Assembly (NCBI GenBank): GCA_928724745.1
Contig: CAKMXJ010000039.1
Coordinates: 1,178,001 to 1,242,000 of the forward strand
Direction of reading: 5' to 3'
Source of the DNA: Anthracocystis setariae
Lineage: Eukaryota > Basidiomycota > Ustilaginomycetes > Ustilaginales > Ustilaginaceae
Length of the DNA: 64,000 bases
Each line of letters begins with the position of its first letter. The first letter of the stretch is position 1. The notes under the pieces are model-generated. The model did no database searches and was not told the DNA's origin. It saw nothing but the letters and a program-made list of their open reading frames with translations. Shown here one piece after another: positions 1 to 8,777 of this stretch. A program made the position numbers and the translations under genes.

Positions 1-2
1 AA

Positions 3-200
3 GCCTTTGAGATGATGTACTCTCCGTCGCGCGACTTCGTCAACGAGCAAATTCTTTTCGAAAGACCACTTCCTCATCAACCCGAGGAACGCAGGCTACC
101 AATTGAACCCGCAACGCCAAGACCTTTGCTCAAGGGCAAACTCCCACCACAAAATCACAGACGCGTACGTGATCCCGATGGAAAGTCGTACTCTGCCTAA
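3..200 (+). CDS. possible 3' end of a gene cut by the left edge
   Basis: An open frame enters from the left edge and stops with TAA at 198-200. The roughly 65 residues are proline- and arginine-rich, with no domain I recognise. An AATAAA hexamer near 288 would suit a polyadenylation signal about 90 bases after the stop. The frame contains ATG codons at 12 and 15, but the open frame before them suggests they are internal. It could equally be a chance open frame. Seeing the sequence to the left would decide. Confidence 0.3.
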   Translation, partial: AFEMMYSPSRDFVNEQILFERPLPHQPEERRLPIEPATPRPLLKGKLPPQNHRRVRDPDGKSYSA

Positions 201-1011
201 TCGCATCGTGTCGAGATTAACTAGTTCGACGCTGTGGGTTAACATGCCGCGCTTGGCTGTAATGTATACGTCATTCTTTTGAGCAATCAATAAATCACTG
301 AAAGTACTCTAGCAGATCACACTTGACAAAAGTTGGAAATCTCTGAACAAAGATAAACGATTAGCTGGCACTGGCCATAGGATTCGCCAATTTGAATCGC
401 TGTGCATTGGAGGGAAGCCGGTTGCCGCCAAATCAGGCAGAGATGTGGTGCCGGCCATGCGGCGTCCCACCTATGAAGCAGGACTACTGTACAGCCACTG
501 ATGCTCTATGAGTTCAAGGTTGCTGTTTTTCCCTCTCTGTGAATCTTCCCACCCCTCCATGCAGCCTTTGATCTCGACGGTTGTATCGACATAGATCTAG
601 CGGCTGTGACACAGATCGCTTCTGTCTTTAGAGAGTCAGCATCTGGATGCTCTCACCAGGAAGTACACCTTTCTCCTGTCTGTGAAGACGGGTATGTGGC
701 TACGAGTAACGGTGATCCTCATGTCTCACGTCCTTCGACGTCTCGGGATCCCACATTGTCCGATTTCGCTGCAACGCACATCGACGCGTTTCTCAGTATC
801 ATTGTAATCCGGACATCCGCTTCATACGAAGACAATGGGCAGTTCATCACCCATCCATGATATCCCCGCCATCCGCCCATTGCTTAGAGACCCACTCAAT
901 ACGCTTGTAGATACATCAGGATACCAGCAAACCCATTTGATATTTAAGCCCGTCTGTCTGATAATGGAACGCACTCTTTCTTCGCATCGTTCACGACGTG
1001 CAAACTCCATC
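201..1011. other. intergenic, promoter side of the first secreted protein
   Basis: No convincing gene. Open frames here are short, mostly lack an ATG start, and have no recognisable composition. The right end holds the leader and the TATA-like box of the gene starting at 1012. Confidence 0.6.
941..947 (+). promoter_or_regulatory. TATA-like box of secreted gene at 1012
   Basis: TATTTAA lies 65-71 bases before the ATG at 1012, in the distance range seen for the other secreted genes of this cluster. It is assigned by position and sequence only. Confidence 0.45.
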
Positions 1012-1703
1012 ATGAAGCTGTGCACGTTTGTGGGTATGGCATTGGCCGTGGTCATCTCTCTGGCCACCCTCGGTGAAGCATTCTACCTCCCAGCCGAGAG
1101 CACGATCTGGCACTCGTCCTGGGGAGGTGCCAGCGCGGCCCTCGAGCGTCTCGATCAGCTGATTCAGTGGCATGGCTCTACAAATCCAGGTAAGAGAAAC
1201 ACGCAACTGCTCGTCCTCTTACCTTCTCGTTTACATAGGCTGACTTGCGCACTGTATAAGGCTTTGTATACCCGCATGCGGGTGCTACCCGCGAGTGGAT
1301 CAACTGGCTTGACAGTTACGGTCGTTTCGGTAAGTCTTTACCCCTTCCCTCCGGCAGTGGTGATATGAATGTATATTGAAGCGAAAACGATTACTCCGGG
1401 TTTGGTTGCGGGATAGGTCCTCGATACGGATATGCTCCGTTGACGGGGGCCGATTGGAATTCGTACTATGCCGGCGTTGTACGTCGACAGCAAGAAGATG
1501 CATCAGCAGCTGCCTCCCACCACACCACCACCACCACCACCACGACGGATGAGGAACGCAGAGGAGCAGGCGAAGAATCGAGCGGTGGCGCCAACGATCA
1601 GGGAGGAGAGACAAGTGCTGATCAAGACCTGGAGAACTGGACGAACGCTTGGGCTAGACCTAAGCCTCCCGAGAAGAGGAAGTGGTTCGGTCGCCGTTGG
1701 TAA
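1012..1703 (+). CDS. small secreted protein, WN-motif family member A
   Basis: Model: exons 1012-1189, 1261-1329 and 1417-1703, giving 177 residues. Introns begin GTAAGA and GTAAGT, end AAG and TAG, and both are phase 1. The N-terminus is a signal peptide with a hydrophobic core at residues 6-19 and likely cleavage after Gly-Glu-Ala (residue 23), so secretion is expected. Exon 2 carries a Trp-rich segment (REWINWLDSYGRFG). Exon 3 carries the family motif GADWNSYY, followed by a His/Thr tract (two His, eight Thr), an acidic stretch and a basic C-terminus ending in FGRRW. No cysteines follow the signal peptide. Members at 4112 and 7913 share the intron phases and the WN motif, although this copy is the most divergent. 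No known domain is recognised; a role as a host-interaction effector is inferred from secretion, clustering and divergence. Confidence 0.72.
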
Positions 1704-2279
1704 GGCGCGCCACGAGTTCCTTCACTTGGTAGAGCGTTTCTGCTGCCACTGTTGGCCGGTAGTCCGGCGTCTTTCAATATGACAACCTGTTTTAATCGAA
1801 TCACCTCGTATGGCAATTGAACCGAAATGCAGTGAGAAAGTCTGACTGAATAGAATTGACTGGCAGCACCAACAAAAGCGAACACGCACAAAGGTGCGGA
1901 CAATGTTGAAGATCAGGTTGCAGCACGAGACAGGAAGGGAACATTGCGACTAAACCCGCGAAGGTGCTAAAAGTGAATGAGATTTTTCTGCCTTCAATCA
2001 TATGGCGTCCATTCGAGCACGAATCTGAGTTCCTACAAAAGGATCAGCTTTCCGAGTGAGAAAGCTCAAGCACTCAATTGCACACCCGAAAGTGCAGTCA
2101 GTGATGAAGACGATAGGGAGAAAGAGGAATGTGAAAACAAGAACCAACCATAGGAGCATACAGTGTCGCTATACGGCAGATCATATGAATTGGACATCCA
2201 TGTCAGCCGCACACGGACATGCTTTGTACAAGTCCACTTGCAAGAAGCTGTCAACAACGAGGAAGAGCGGCTTCTACCA
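1704..2279. other. intergenic between two converging secreted genes
   Basis: The stretch lies between the stop of the plus-strand gene at 1703 and the stop of the minus-strand gene at 2280. Only short, uninformative open frames are present. No repeat or RNA gene was seen. Confidence 0.6.
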
Positions 2280-2860
2280 TTAGAATTCACGCAGGCGCTT
2301 GAAAATGCTCTTCATCTGCTCCAAGCGAGGTTCGTCCTGCTCTAAATACAGGCGCGCCCGATTCAGGACATGCGGTGAAGCCTCCCCATTAGCAAACTCG
2401 TCGTACCTATTAAACCCATGCTGCAAAATCACCCTCTCCGCTGGGGTCAACCTGGGTGCTTCGACTCTCAACACCAATCTACAAAGACCGAAATGAAAAG
2501 TTAGAAACCTGTCTTCATACCTAAAATCTTTTCGCTGGGAGGGGGGGGAGGGGTTAAGGGTACTTACTGACGAATTTCGTCGACCAATTCGAGGTGGGCT
2601 CGGAAGATTTGGAGCTTGTTGTAGTTGATCCTGTTTCCGTGGAGCCACGGCTGGAGGGGGCTGTTTCGTTCGAGGAGGCTGTGGGCGTGTTGCCAAGTGT
2701 AGACCGGTGGTGGTGTAGCCATGTGGGCTTCGGGAGGAATGGTGTAGGGGCTCGCTCGCCAACCTCGACGACCACTATTCATCGGTGTTATCAAGGCCAG
2801 CACGCTCGTGAGAGTCGCCATTAGGCCGAATGCCAAAATTGCAGTACTGGAAAGCTTCAT
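2280..2860 (-). CDS. small secreted protein, two exons, unrelated to the WN family
   Basis: Model on the minus strand: exon 1 2860-2568, exon 2 2478-2280, joined by an 89-base intron (donor GTAAGT, acceptor TAG, phase 2), giving 163 residues. The first 22 residues form a clear signal peptide ending in Val-Leu-Ala. The mature part starts with a Pro-rich segment and continues as a predicted helical, charged domain (about 85-163) with many Arg, Glu and Leu. No cysteine is present. The family is not recognised. The C-terminal half, LTPAERVILQHGFNRYDEF, looks compact and folded. It sits tail to tail with the WN-family gene ending at 1703 and has its own TATA box at 2917-2924. Secretion is well supported; an effector role is inference. 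Confidence 0.7.
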
Positions 2861-2916
2861 CTCTGGCCTAACTTTCCTGACGAAACTACCTCAGTAAGCT
2901 TGATGAATCCACTCGT

Positions 2917-2924
2917 TATATATA
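2917..2924 (-). promoter_or_regulatory. TATA box of the minus-strand secreted gene
   Basis: An alternating TATATATA lies 57-64 bases before the ATG at 2860, read on the minus strand. Position and sequence fit a core promoter element. Confidence 0.55.
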
Positions 2925-3255
2925 CCTTTCACAGAAGCCTAATTGCAGTCCCCTAACTTAATGAACGTCCAGGCTTCGCTGCGAAGATGAAGGCAAGGAA
3001 GCATTCCGTCTGAATTGAGCTGAAAGTGGGGTGGTCGTCCGGGAGGAAGTCAGTAACATTGCAACAAGGTCCACATAATTGCCGCCCTACAACTACACAC
3101 ATCGAGTGTTGTCAGAACGGACCTTGGCGACAACTTAGTTGCAGACTTTGTGAGATCCGGAGCGTCGTCATCCTCGCTGCGACAGTCTAAGACGGCGGAG
3201 AAGCCCGAGCTTGATATTTGAGTCATCCCTCCGATATACGTCTGCAAGTTGACTG

Positions 3256-3429
3256 ATGCACTTCACCTCGGTCTTCGCCTTTATGAGGGCGTTCCTTCTT
3301 AACAAGAACACCCTATCTATTGGCCAGCTTTGGGTCGGGTGCATTCTTGCCACGATCGCTGTCCTGCTGCTGACGGAAGTCAAAGCGTTTCAACGCGGTC
3401 CTGGATATAGTCCCGAACAGTGCATCTAG
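3256..3429 (+). CDS. short ORF with a signal-anchor-like N-terminus, possible gene relic
   Basis: There are 57 codons from ATG 3256 to TAG 3427-3429, with a second in-frame ATG at 3283. Residues 27-42 are strongly hydrophobic and end Thr-Glu-Val-Lys-Ala, followed by only about 13 residues. This is what exon 1 of a secreted-protein gene looks like, but no good splice donor or matching downstream exon was found. It is either a truncated pseudogene or chance. The product family is not recognised. Confidence 0.25.
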   Translation: MHFTSVFAFMRAFLLNKNTLSIGQLWVGCILATIAVLLLTEVKAFQRGPGYSPEQCI

Positions 3430-4025
3430 TATGCGGTGTTTGACGAGTCCACAGCAACCGCGAAGGAGCGATGAAGCCATCACGAGCTTTCCGAGCTCAG
3501 CTTAAGCTCAAACCAGCCTAGCAGCGGTCCGTTCTCCTTGCATTCGCTCTCTCCGTGTCTCTGTCGCTAGATGTCGTGCGACAGAACTTGCTGCCCTGCA
3601 TCGCACCTCGGTACTGGATTGCCAAGAGAGGTGGGCGCGAAAAAACGTTCCCCAGAGGCTAAAATTGTGCCGAGCCCAATTTGGGCAAGTAATGAGCTCG
3701 TGGGCGTTGTAGGATGGGTCGCCACCAAATCTTTGCAGCTGTATAAAGCGGATGGGCCAAAAAAAGGATGCACGATGCATTTGAAACCCACTTCATCAGA
3801 GCACAGTCATGGTGGGTGATGAAACCAGAGGCGTTGTTTGGGTGGAACGGGCCGAAGTGTCATCAACAAGCTCATGCCCGCCTGGCGCGCACACCCACCT
3901 GATTGCATTGTCGAGACTCTTCAACTCATCACTCGCCCTGAACTCTCCATGCTAGTGCAAACATGACTTGCTTCAAGCTTGCAGCTTCGGTTCCTCAGCA
4001 AGGAACGTACTGTGTTTGCACGATG

Positions 4026-4033
4026 CATAAATA
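4026..4033 (+). promoter_or_regulatory. TATA-like box CATAAATA of secreted gene at 4112
   Basis: CATAAATA followed by C lies 79-86 bases before ATG 4112. The same nine bases CATAAATAC occur upstream of the paralogue at 7913. A shared core promoter is the simplest reading. Confidence 0.5.
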
Positions 4034-4111
4034 CAGCAGAATGCGAGAGAATGCGCTACATTTGTCACCTACCAGATCGACTATTCCTGGCGCACCTTAC
4101 GTTTCAGCACG

Positions 4112-4656
4112 ATGCGAGGGCTTGCTATACTCTGTGGTCTGCTTATGGCGGTGCTTTCCAGCGTTAGTGCCAGAACGTTGGATTCCAATCTGGTAATTCT
4201 CAAGGTTGGCGATGCGGAGCGACTTGCTCAGTGGAATTTTTTTGCGCAGTTCAGTAAGTCCACGCCTTCCTGCCCCGCACTGGTCCATTGAAACCTCATT
4301 CTGACGGTTGAACCCTTTGTGGATGTAGACGAGAACGGCCCTGCGCGTCCAGTAGCCTCTGCGTTTTGGAAGCACCATGCTAGACCCATGTGGCGTAAGT
4401 ACCCTCTCCCATCATCATTGATGAAAAACTGGAAACAGTGCTAACGGTCGTGGTATTTTGTTGGCTGGTAGAGAAAGGTCAGACGGTGAGGGGAAGTCAT
4501 TGGAATGCGTATTGGGAACAATTCAAGGCGGCGGAAGCTGCGCGTCTGTATCGAGGGATCGAGGCGGGTGAACGACAGGAGGGTGCGACGGCTTCCAAGG
4601 GTCGCGCTAAAGGCGTTGCCAAGGTTTTCGGCCGCGTGTTGGCAAAGTTTCACTAA
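4112..4656 (+). CDS. small secreted protein, WN-motif family member B
   Basis: Model: exons 4112-4253, 4329-4394 and 4472-4656, giving 130 residues. Both introns are phase 1 with GTAAGT donors and TAG acceptors. The signal peptide spans residues 1-20 (cleavage after Val-Ser-Ala). The mature N-terminus contains LVILKVGDAERLAQW, closely matched in member C (YVILRPGDTVDLAQ). Exon 2 gives SAFWKHHARPMW, matched by MQFWRDRAVPMS in C. Exon 3 has the family motif GSHWNAYW and a basic Ala/Gly/Lys-rich tail. Exon 1 is exactly as long as in C (142 bases), so B and C are recent duplicates and A an older one. No cysteine remains in the mature protein. The function is unknown; an effector role is inferred. 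Confidence 0.78.
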
Positions 4657-5307
4657 AGGCACCGGATAGCTTCAAGAGCAGCTTCTGCTACTCTGAGCCT
4701 TATACGTAGACATACTGTAGCTACCGTCGTGTGGCTAGACCGAGGCGTTTGAAATGCGTGTATAGCATCCCTGTGCACGATAGCCTCACGATGCTCAACA
4801 TGCCAATCAACCATGTCATTTACGTCACAGCTTGTCTCTATCGATGCAGCACAACATCATGTGTGCTAACACCTGCTGCGAGCGTAGCTGTTCCTCACCC
4901 AGGCCTCAAAAGGCAGCGGAAGAACGGCATCATTATTTGCGGGCTGACCTCCATCGGAGGTGGTAACCTTTCCACGCCAATATGCAAGGTTCCCACCGAT
5001 GACAGCTGCAAATCACCGCGTGCATCGGAATGCGGGGAAAAGGTCACGACTGAGCGTACAGAGAAGCACAAACTGATCATTCAGCCAAGCTTAAGTTGCG
5101 AAAGGGGGGCTGGCAACTTATCGCCGACTGGATCTTAGTCGTCGGCGTGGTCGAATGGCGCTTCCATTGCGAGTTGCGCTCGGTGGGTCAACTTATCTGA
5201 TTTCCTTACCACAACAGTCCTGTTTGGGGGTTTCTACGATTCGACGATGGCAAGCTGGACAGCCTAATTCGCCTCGTCTCTCTAACCACCACCACACAAC
5301 CGACAGT
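4657..5307. other. intergenic and leader before the monooxygenase
   Basis: No separate gene is evident. The last 153 bases (5155-5307) form an in-frame ATG-started extension of the monooxygenase, discussed there. Otherwise only weak short frames. Confidence 0.5.
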
Positions 5308-7110
5308 ATGGCCACCGAATACGAAGCAGTCATCGTCGGTGCGGGCCCTTCCGGCATTGCAGCTGCTTGTCAGCTCCAGCGCCAACTCGGTCTCTCTCGC
5401 ATCAAACTCTTCGAGCGTGGTGCTGGCTTTGGTGGTACTTGGGCCAACAACATCTACCCTGGTGCAGCATGTGACATCCCACCTCGTCTCTACTCGTTCT
5501 CATTCTACCAGCGAAAGAATTGGGATCACTTCATGGCTAAGCAAGTTGAGATGAAGTCGTACCTGGAGCAGGTTGCGGATGCATACGGTCTGCATCGGTT
5601 TGCGCACTTTAACGCCGAGGTGGAAAGTGCTGAATGGTGTGACAAGGAGACTCACTGGAGGGTCAAGTACCGCAAGGTTGGGGAAAGCGAAGGCGGTGTG
5701 GTGACGGCGAGGGTGTTGATCAACGGGTCGGGGGCTTTGAGCGTACCGCGAGATTGCGATGTTGATGGCTGGAAGCAGTTCAAGGGCGCACTGTTCCACT
5801 CGGCCAAGTGGGACACTAGCGTGGAGATGGAGGGCAAAGATGTCGTGGTACTTGGAAACGGGTGTAGTGCGACACAGATCGTTCCTTCGATTGCGAAGAA
5901 GGCCAAGTCGGTGACGCAGATCGTTCGAGCTAAGCATTGGTACGCGCCCACTCCCGACGATCCGTTTGGAAGTCCTCTAGTGCGATGGATGGCGCGCAAC
6001 GTTCCTGGCGTTGTTCGACTCGAGCGCTTGATCCTGACCTTGTGCCTCGAACTGCAATTCATTCAAGCATGGAACAACGAAGGCAAGGCAGCGAGAGACC
6101 GTTTCGCACAGAACTCGACGCTTTACATCAAGACGGTCGCGCCAGAGAAGTACCACGACTTGTTGCTCCCCACGCAGCAAGAGCTTCAGGTCGCGTGCAA
6201 GCGTCGTGTCTTTGACGACGCCTTCATCCCTTGTTTGAATATGCCCAATGTCGAGCTGACCGGAGATCAAGCGGTTCGCATCACCGAGGATGCAGTCGTG
6301 CTCCAATCGGGCAAGAAGCTGAAGGCCGATGTCATCGTGCTGGCCTCTGGATTTAAGAGCGGCGACACTGCGATTCAGATGAAAGTCATAGGTCGCAACG
6401 GTAAAGAGCTCAACGAAGTTTGGAGAAAGGGCGGCGCTCCACAAGCCTATCGATCCTCATTATGCCACGATTTCCCCAACTTGTTCCTGCTTTGGGGACC
6501 TAATTCGGTCACTGGCCATTTCTCGGCGATCTACACCATCGAAGCCTCGGTGCGATTCATGTGCACCGTACTGCGGCCCATCTTCCTTTGCGGACCTGAC
6601 ATATTCTCTCCCTTGACCCGATCCAAGGGGCGGAGCGTCGACGTCAAGGTAGATGCACAGGAGAAAGAGGATGCGATGCTTCAAGCCCAAATGCGTAGCC
6701 TGATCTACACTTCCGGTTGCAAGGGATGGTACTCGAACGACAAAGGGCGCATCTCGACCCTCTATCCAGGGTTTCAAGTGACATTTGCATGGAGAAGCGA
6801 TCATCCAATCGCTGCGGATCTAAACTACCAAGGTCTGCCAGGATCGACTCGAGCGTCGTCGAGCTGGAGCTTGTTCCAGCAAATCGCGTCGTTTTTAAGG
6901 CTTGGCGACGTTGGCGAGTACAGGCAGACTAGGCTGGAAAAGCGATCGGTGCCGGCGAAATGGCTGCTGGATCCGATCCGGAGTCTGGTGCTGAAGTTGA
7001 GCATACGGTGGCTCGTGATGTTGGGCTGGGTGGCGGATAAGGGTGTCTTTTACGTTCGAGGGGAGAAGGATTTTTTAAAGATGAGGGATGCATATTTGAA
7101 TTCAAAGTGA
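5308..7110 (+). CDS. flavin monooxygenase, Baeyer-Villiger type
   Basis: An intronless frame of 600 residues from ATG 5308. It has the type I Baeyer-Villiger layout. The FAD dinucleotide motif GAGPSG falls near residue 12. The GGTWxxNxYPGxxCD signature follows about 40-55. The fingerprint FKGALFHSAKWD matches F-x-G-x-x-x-H-x-x-x-W-[PD] near residues 160-171, and a second nucleotide motif GNGCSA for NADPH lies near 185. Such enzymes use NADPH and O2 to oxygenate ketones, aldehydes or heteroatoms; the substrate here cannot be read from sequence. An in-frame ATG at 5155 would add 51 residues including Arg-rich and Ser-rich stretches. I prefer 5308 because MATEYEAV leads straight into the FAD fold. 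The gene sits inside the secreted-protein cluster with no other biosynthetic gene beside it. Confidence 0.88.
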   Translation: MATEYEAVIVGAGPSGIAAACQLQRQLGLSRIKLFERGAGFGGTWANNIYPGAACDIPPRLYSFSFYQRKNWDHFMAKQVEMKSYLEQVADAYGLHRFAHFNAEVESAEWCDKETHWRVKYRKVGESEGGVVTARVLINGSGALSVPRDCDVDGWKQFKGALFHSAKWDTSVEMEGKDVVVLGNGCSATQIVPSIAKKAKSVTQIVRAKHWYAPTPDDPFGSPLVRWMARNVPGVVRLERLILTLCLELQFIQAWNNEGKAARDRFAQNSTLYIKTVAPEKYHDLLLPTQQELQVACKRRVFDDAFIPCLNMPNVELTGDQAVRITEDAVVLQSGKKLKADVIVLASGFKSGDTAIQMKVIGRNGKELNEVWRKGGAPQAYRSSLCHDFPNLFLLWGPNSVTGHFSAIYTIEASVRFMCTVLRPIFLCGPDIFSPLTRSKGRSVDVKVDAQEKEDAMLQAQMRSLIYTSGCKGWYSNDKGRISTLYPGFQVTFAWRSDHPIAADLNYQGLPGSTRASSSWSLFQQIASFLRLGDVGEYRQTRLEKRSVPAKWLLDPIRSLVLKLSIRWLVMLGWVADKGVFYVRGEKDFLKMRDAYLNSK

Positions 7111-7182
7111 TCAGGCGGTTGTTCGCATTTTGTATGATGTTTCGAAAACGTTTCCAGCTGTTCGGTTCTAACTGCTGTGTGC

Positions 7183-7481
7183 GATACGAACGTCTTGATG
7201 GACAGCTACTTGGAGCTCCAAGTGGATGCCACTCTCTTCAGCGCGCTTCTTTCACAGCTTGGTAAAGGCGTCGAATCCGTTGTTCGTCTTTTTGTCCAGG
7301 CCCGACCAGTTCATCAATGGTGGGAAGGTGGTAGTGGGCATCCTCTCGCATACGTATTGGGAACAGTTCAAGGCAACGGAAAGGGATTAATTGTTTGTGT
7401 GGACGAATGCGTTCGTCTGGTGGAACAGGCGAGTAGTTCGACGGCTTGCGTTAATCGCGCTAAAGGCCTGCGTTTCACTAA
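7183..7481 (+). pseudogene. decayed fourth copy of the WN-motif secreted family
   Basis: Three blocks match member B in order. The codons for NVLMDSYLELQVDA match exon 1 (RTLDSNLVILKVGDA) and end at a GTAAAG donor-like site near 7263. ARPVHQW near 7300-7320 matches ARPMW of exon 2. A near-identical DNA block, GTATTGGGAACAgTTCAAGGC at about 7354-7374, matches exon 3. Further 3' the matches CGACGGCTT, CGCGCTAAAGGC and GTTTCACTAA continue in the same order as in B, ending at a TAA equivalent to B's stop. The signal peptide codons and the intron between exons 2 and 3 are not recognisable. About four extra bases before the tyrosine-tryptophan codons shift the frame and destroy the WN motif, and part of exon 3 is deleted. 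It is a broken paralogue, not a working gene. Confidence 0.7.
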
Positions 7482-7912
7482 ACGCTCCTGGACAGCCTCG
7501 AGAAATCGTGAACGCTGCAGTTGTCATCATGCGAATCGACCTAGGTTTGCGGAATAAGTTTGTTTCATGTTCGCTTTGATGAATGCTTGCATCATCGCTT
7601 ATGTGGCTGACGGGGTTTCGCATTATTGTACCTGTACTCAAGGCAATGACTTGATTGGTGTATGGGAAAGCGTTTGTGAGACCTTCTGGTTGATGCTGAG
7701 AGCTGGAATCGAGGCTCAAGTTAGATTCCCAGCCCTCAGTAGACGGTTGCATGCCCAAAAACCACATCGTAGTGGCGCTGGAGAATGTGGTGGAGACTCA
7801 TCTTCACACGTCATCAAGCAAACTTGATCCATGCGATGGTTTGCGAAAACATAAATACATGAACTGTTCCACACCCTCACTCACCTTTGTCGAGCCCGAA
7901 TTCGAATGAACC
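7482..7912. other. intergenic before WN-family member C
   Basis: Short frames only, none with a recognisable product. It contains the TATA-like box at 7850-7857 and the leader of the next gene. Confidence 0.55.
7850..7857 (+). promoter_or_regulatory. TATA-like box CATAAATA of secreted gene at 7913
   Basis: CATAAATAC, 56-63 bases before the ATG, is identical to the nonamer upstream of the gene at 4112. Confidence 0.5.
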
Positions 7913-8513
7913 ATGAGACCGCTACCTCTGCTCATCCTTTTCAACCTCTTTATCGCTACGTGTATTTCTGCGGTGACGCTGGAGCACGACTACGTGATCC
8001 TGCGACCGGGCGATACGGTCGATCTGGCGCAGAAAGCGTTTTTCGTCCGATTGGGTGAGTGAGCCTCCACCCATGCCTATTATACAGTGGATGGAGGAGG
8101 TACTGACGCATTCGGTGCGATTCGTACAAGGACAAAAGGGGGCAAGAGGACGTTAGCCATGCAGTTTTGGCGAGATCGGGCGGTACCCATGTCGAGTAAG
8201 TGCACAGCCGAAAGTACAGTACAGTACGGTGTATAGAGTAAGGTGAGGGGTTTGCTAACAGTGGCGTTTGGTTTGTGGGAGGATAGGAGAGGGCAAGGTG
8301 GTGGAGGGGATTCATTGGAATGCATTTTGGGCGGAACAGCTGCCGCGTAGATCTCCTCGGTATAGGCCTTGGGATTGGATCGATAGCCATCCAGCTTCCA
8401 GCGCGGTGGGGGAGGGAAGTGGGTCAGTCGCTGCCAAAGTCGACAATAATGCAGCTTCACAGTTGGCGGATGCAGGTCGAAAAGTGGGGTTCACAGCTAG
8501 AAAGATGCTCTAG
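7913..8513 (+). CDS. small secreted protein, WN-motif family member C
   Basis: Model: exons 7913-8054, 8139-8195 and 8287-8513, giving 141 residues. Donors are GTGAGT and GTAAGT; acceptors are AAG and TAG; both introns are phase 1. The exon 2 acceptor was chosen because it is the only nearby AG that keeps QFWRDRAVPM in frame. The signal peptide is residues 1-20 (Cys-Ile-Ser-Ala). The mature N-terminus YVILRPGDTVDLAQ and the exon 3 motif GIHWNAFW align with member B. The C-terminal 55 residues differ from B and are richer in Ser, Asp and Ala. It has no cysteine after cleavage. Function unknown; divergent tails on a conserved core fit an effector under diversifying pressure, which is inference. 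Confidence 0.75.
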
Positions 8514-8706
8514 CGGCTTTGTCGCCGCTTCGGTTACCGTCTTGGCGAGCGACTGTTTCCAGGAAGGGTTGCATCTCGTTGATGGTGGGTTTCCATGGGG
8601 AGCTGCAGATGGGATCGATCGATGGTCCCACCGTTTCACTCCGACACTTGAGATAGTCAGGTTTGAACGGGGCCGTTTACGGAAGGAGGTGAATCCTCGC
8701 ATTGAC

Positions 8707-8714
8707 GATATAAG
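8707..8714 (+). promoter_or_regulatory. TATA-like box of secreted gene at 8778
   Basis: GATATAAG lies 64-71 bases before ATG 8778 and fits the spacing of the other cluster promoters. Confidence 0.45.
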
Positions 8715-8777
8715 CAGGCCTCCTCCTCTTCCTTGGGCGCATTTCTTTGCTTCACTAACTCCTACCGCCAAATACAA

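Larger units (their letters stand above)
2925..4111. other. spacer with a possible secreted-peptide relic and an orphan TATA box
   Basis: The spacer contains the 57-codon frame at 3256-3429 (listed separately) and a TATAAAG at 3742-3748 followed 67 bases later by ATG at 3809. That ATG opens only a 49-codon frame without a signal sequence. The region between 3430 and 3740 holds no convincing exon. The arrangement looks like the remains of one or two further secreted genes, but no alignment to the intact copies is clear by eye. Confidence 0.4.
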
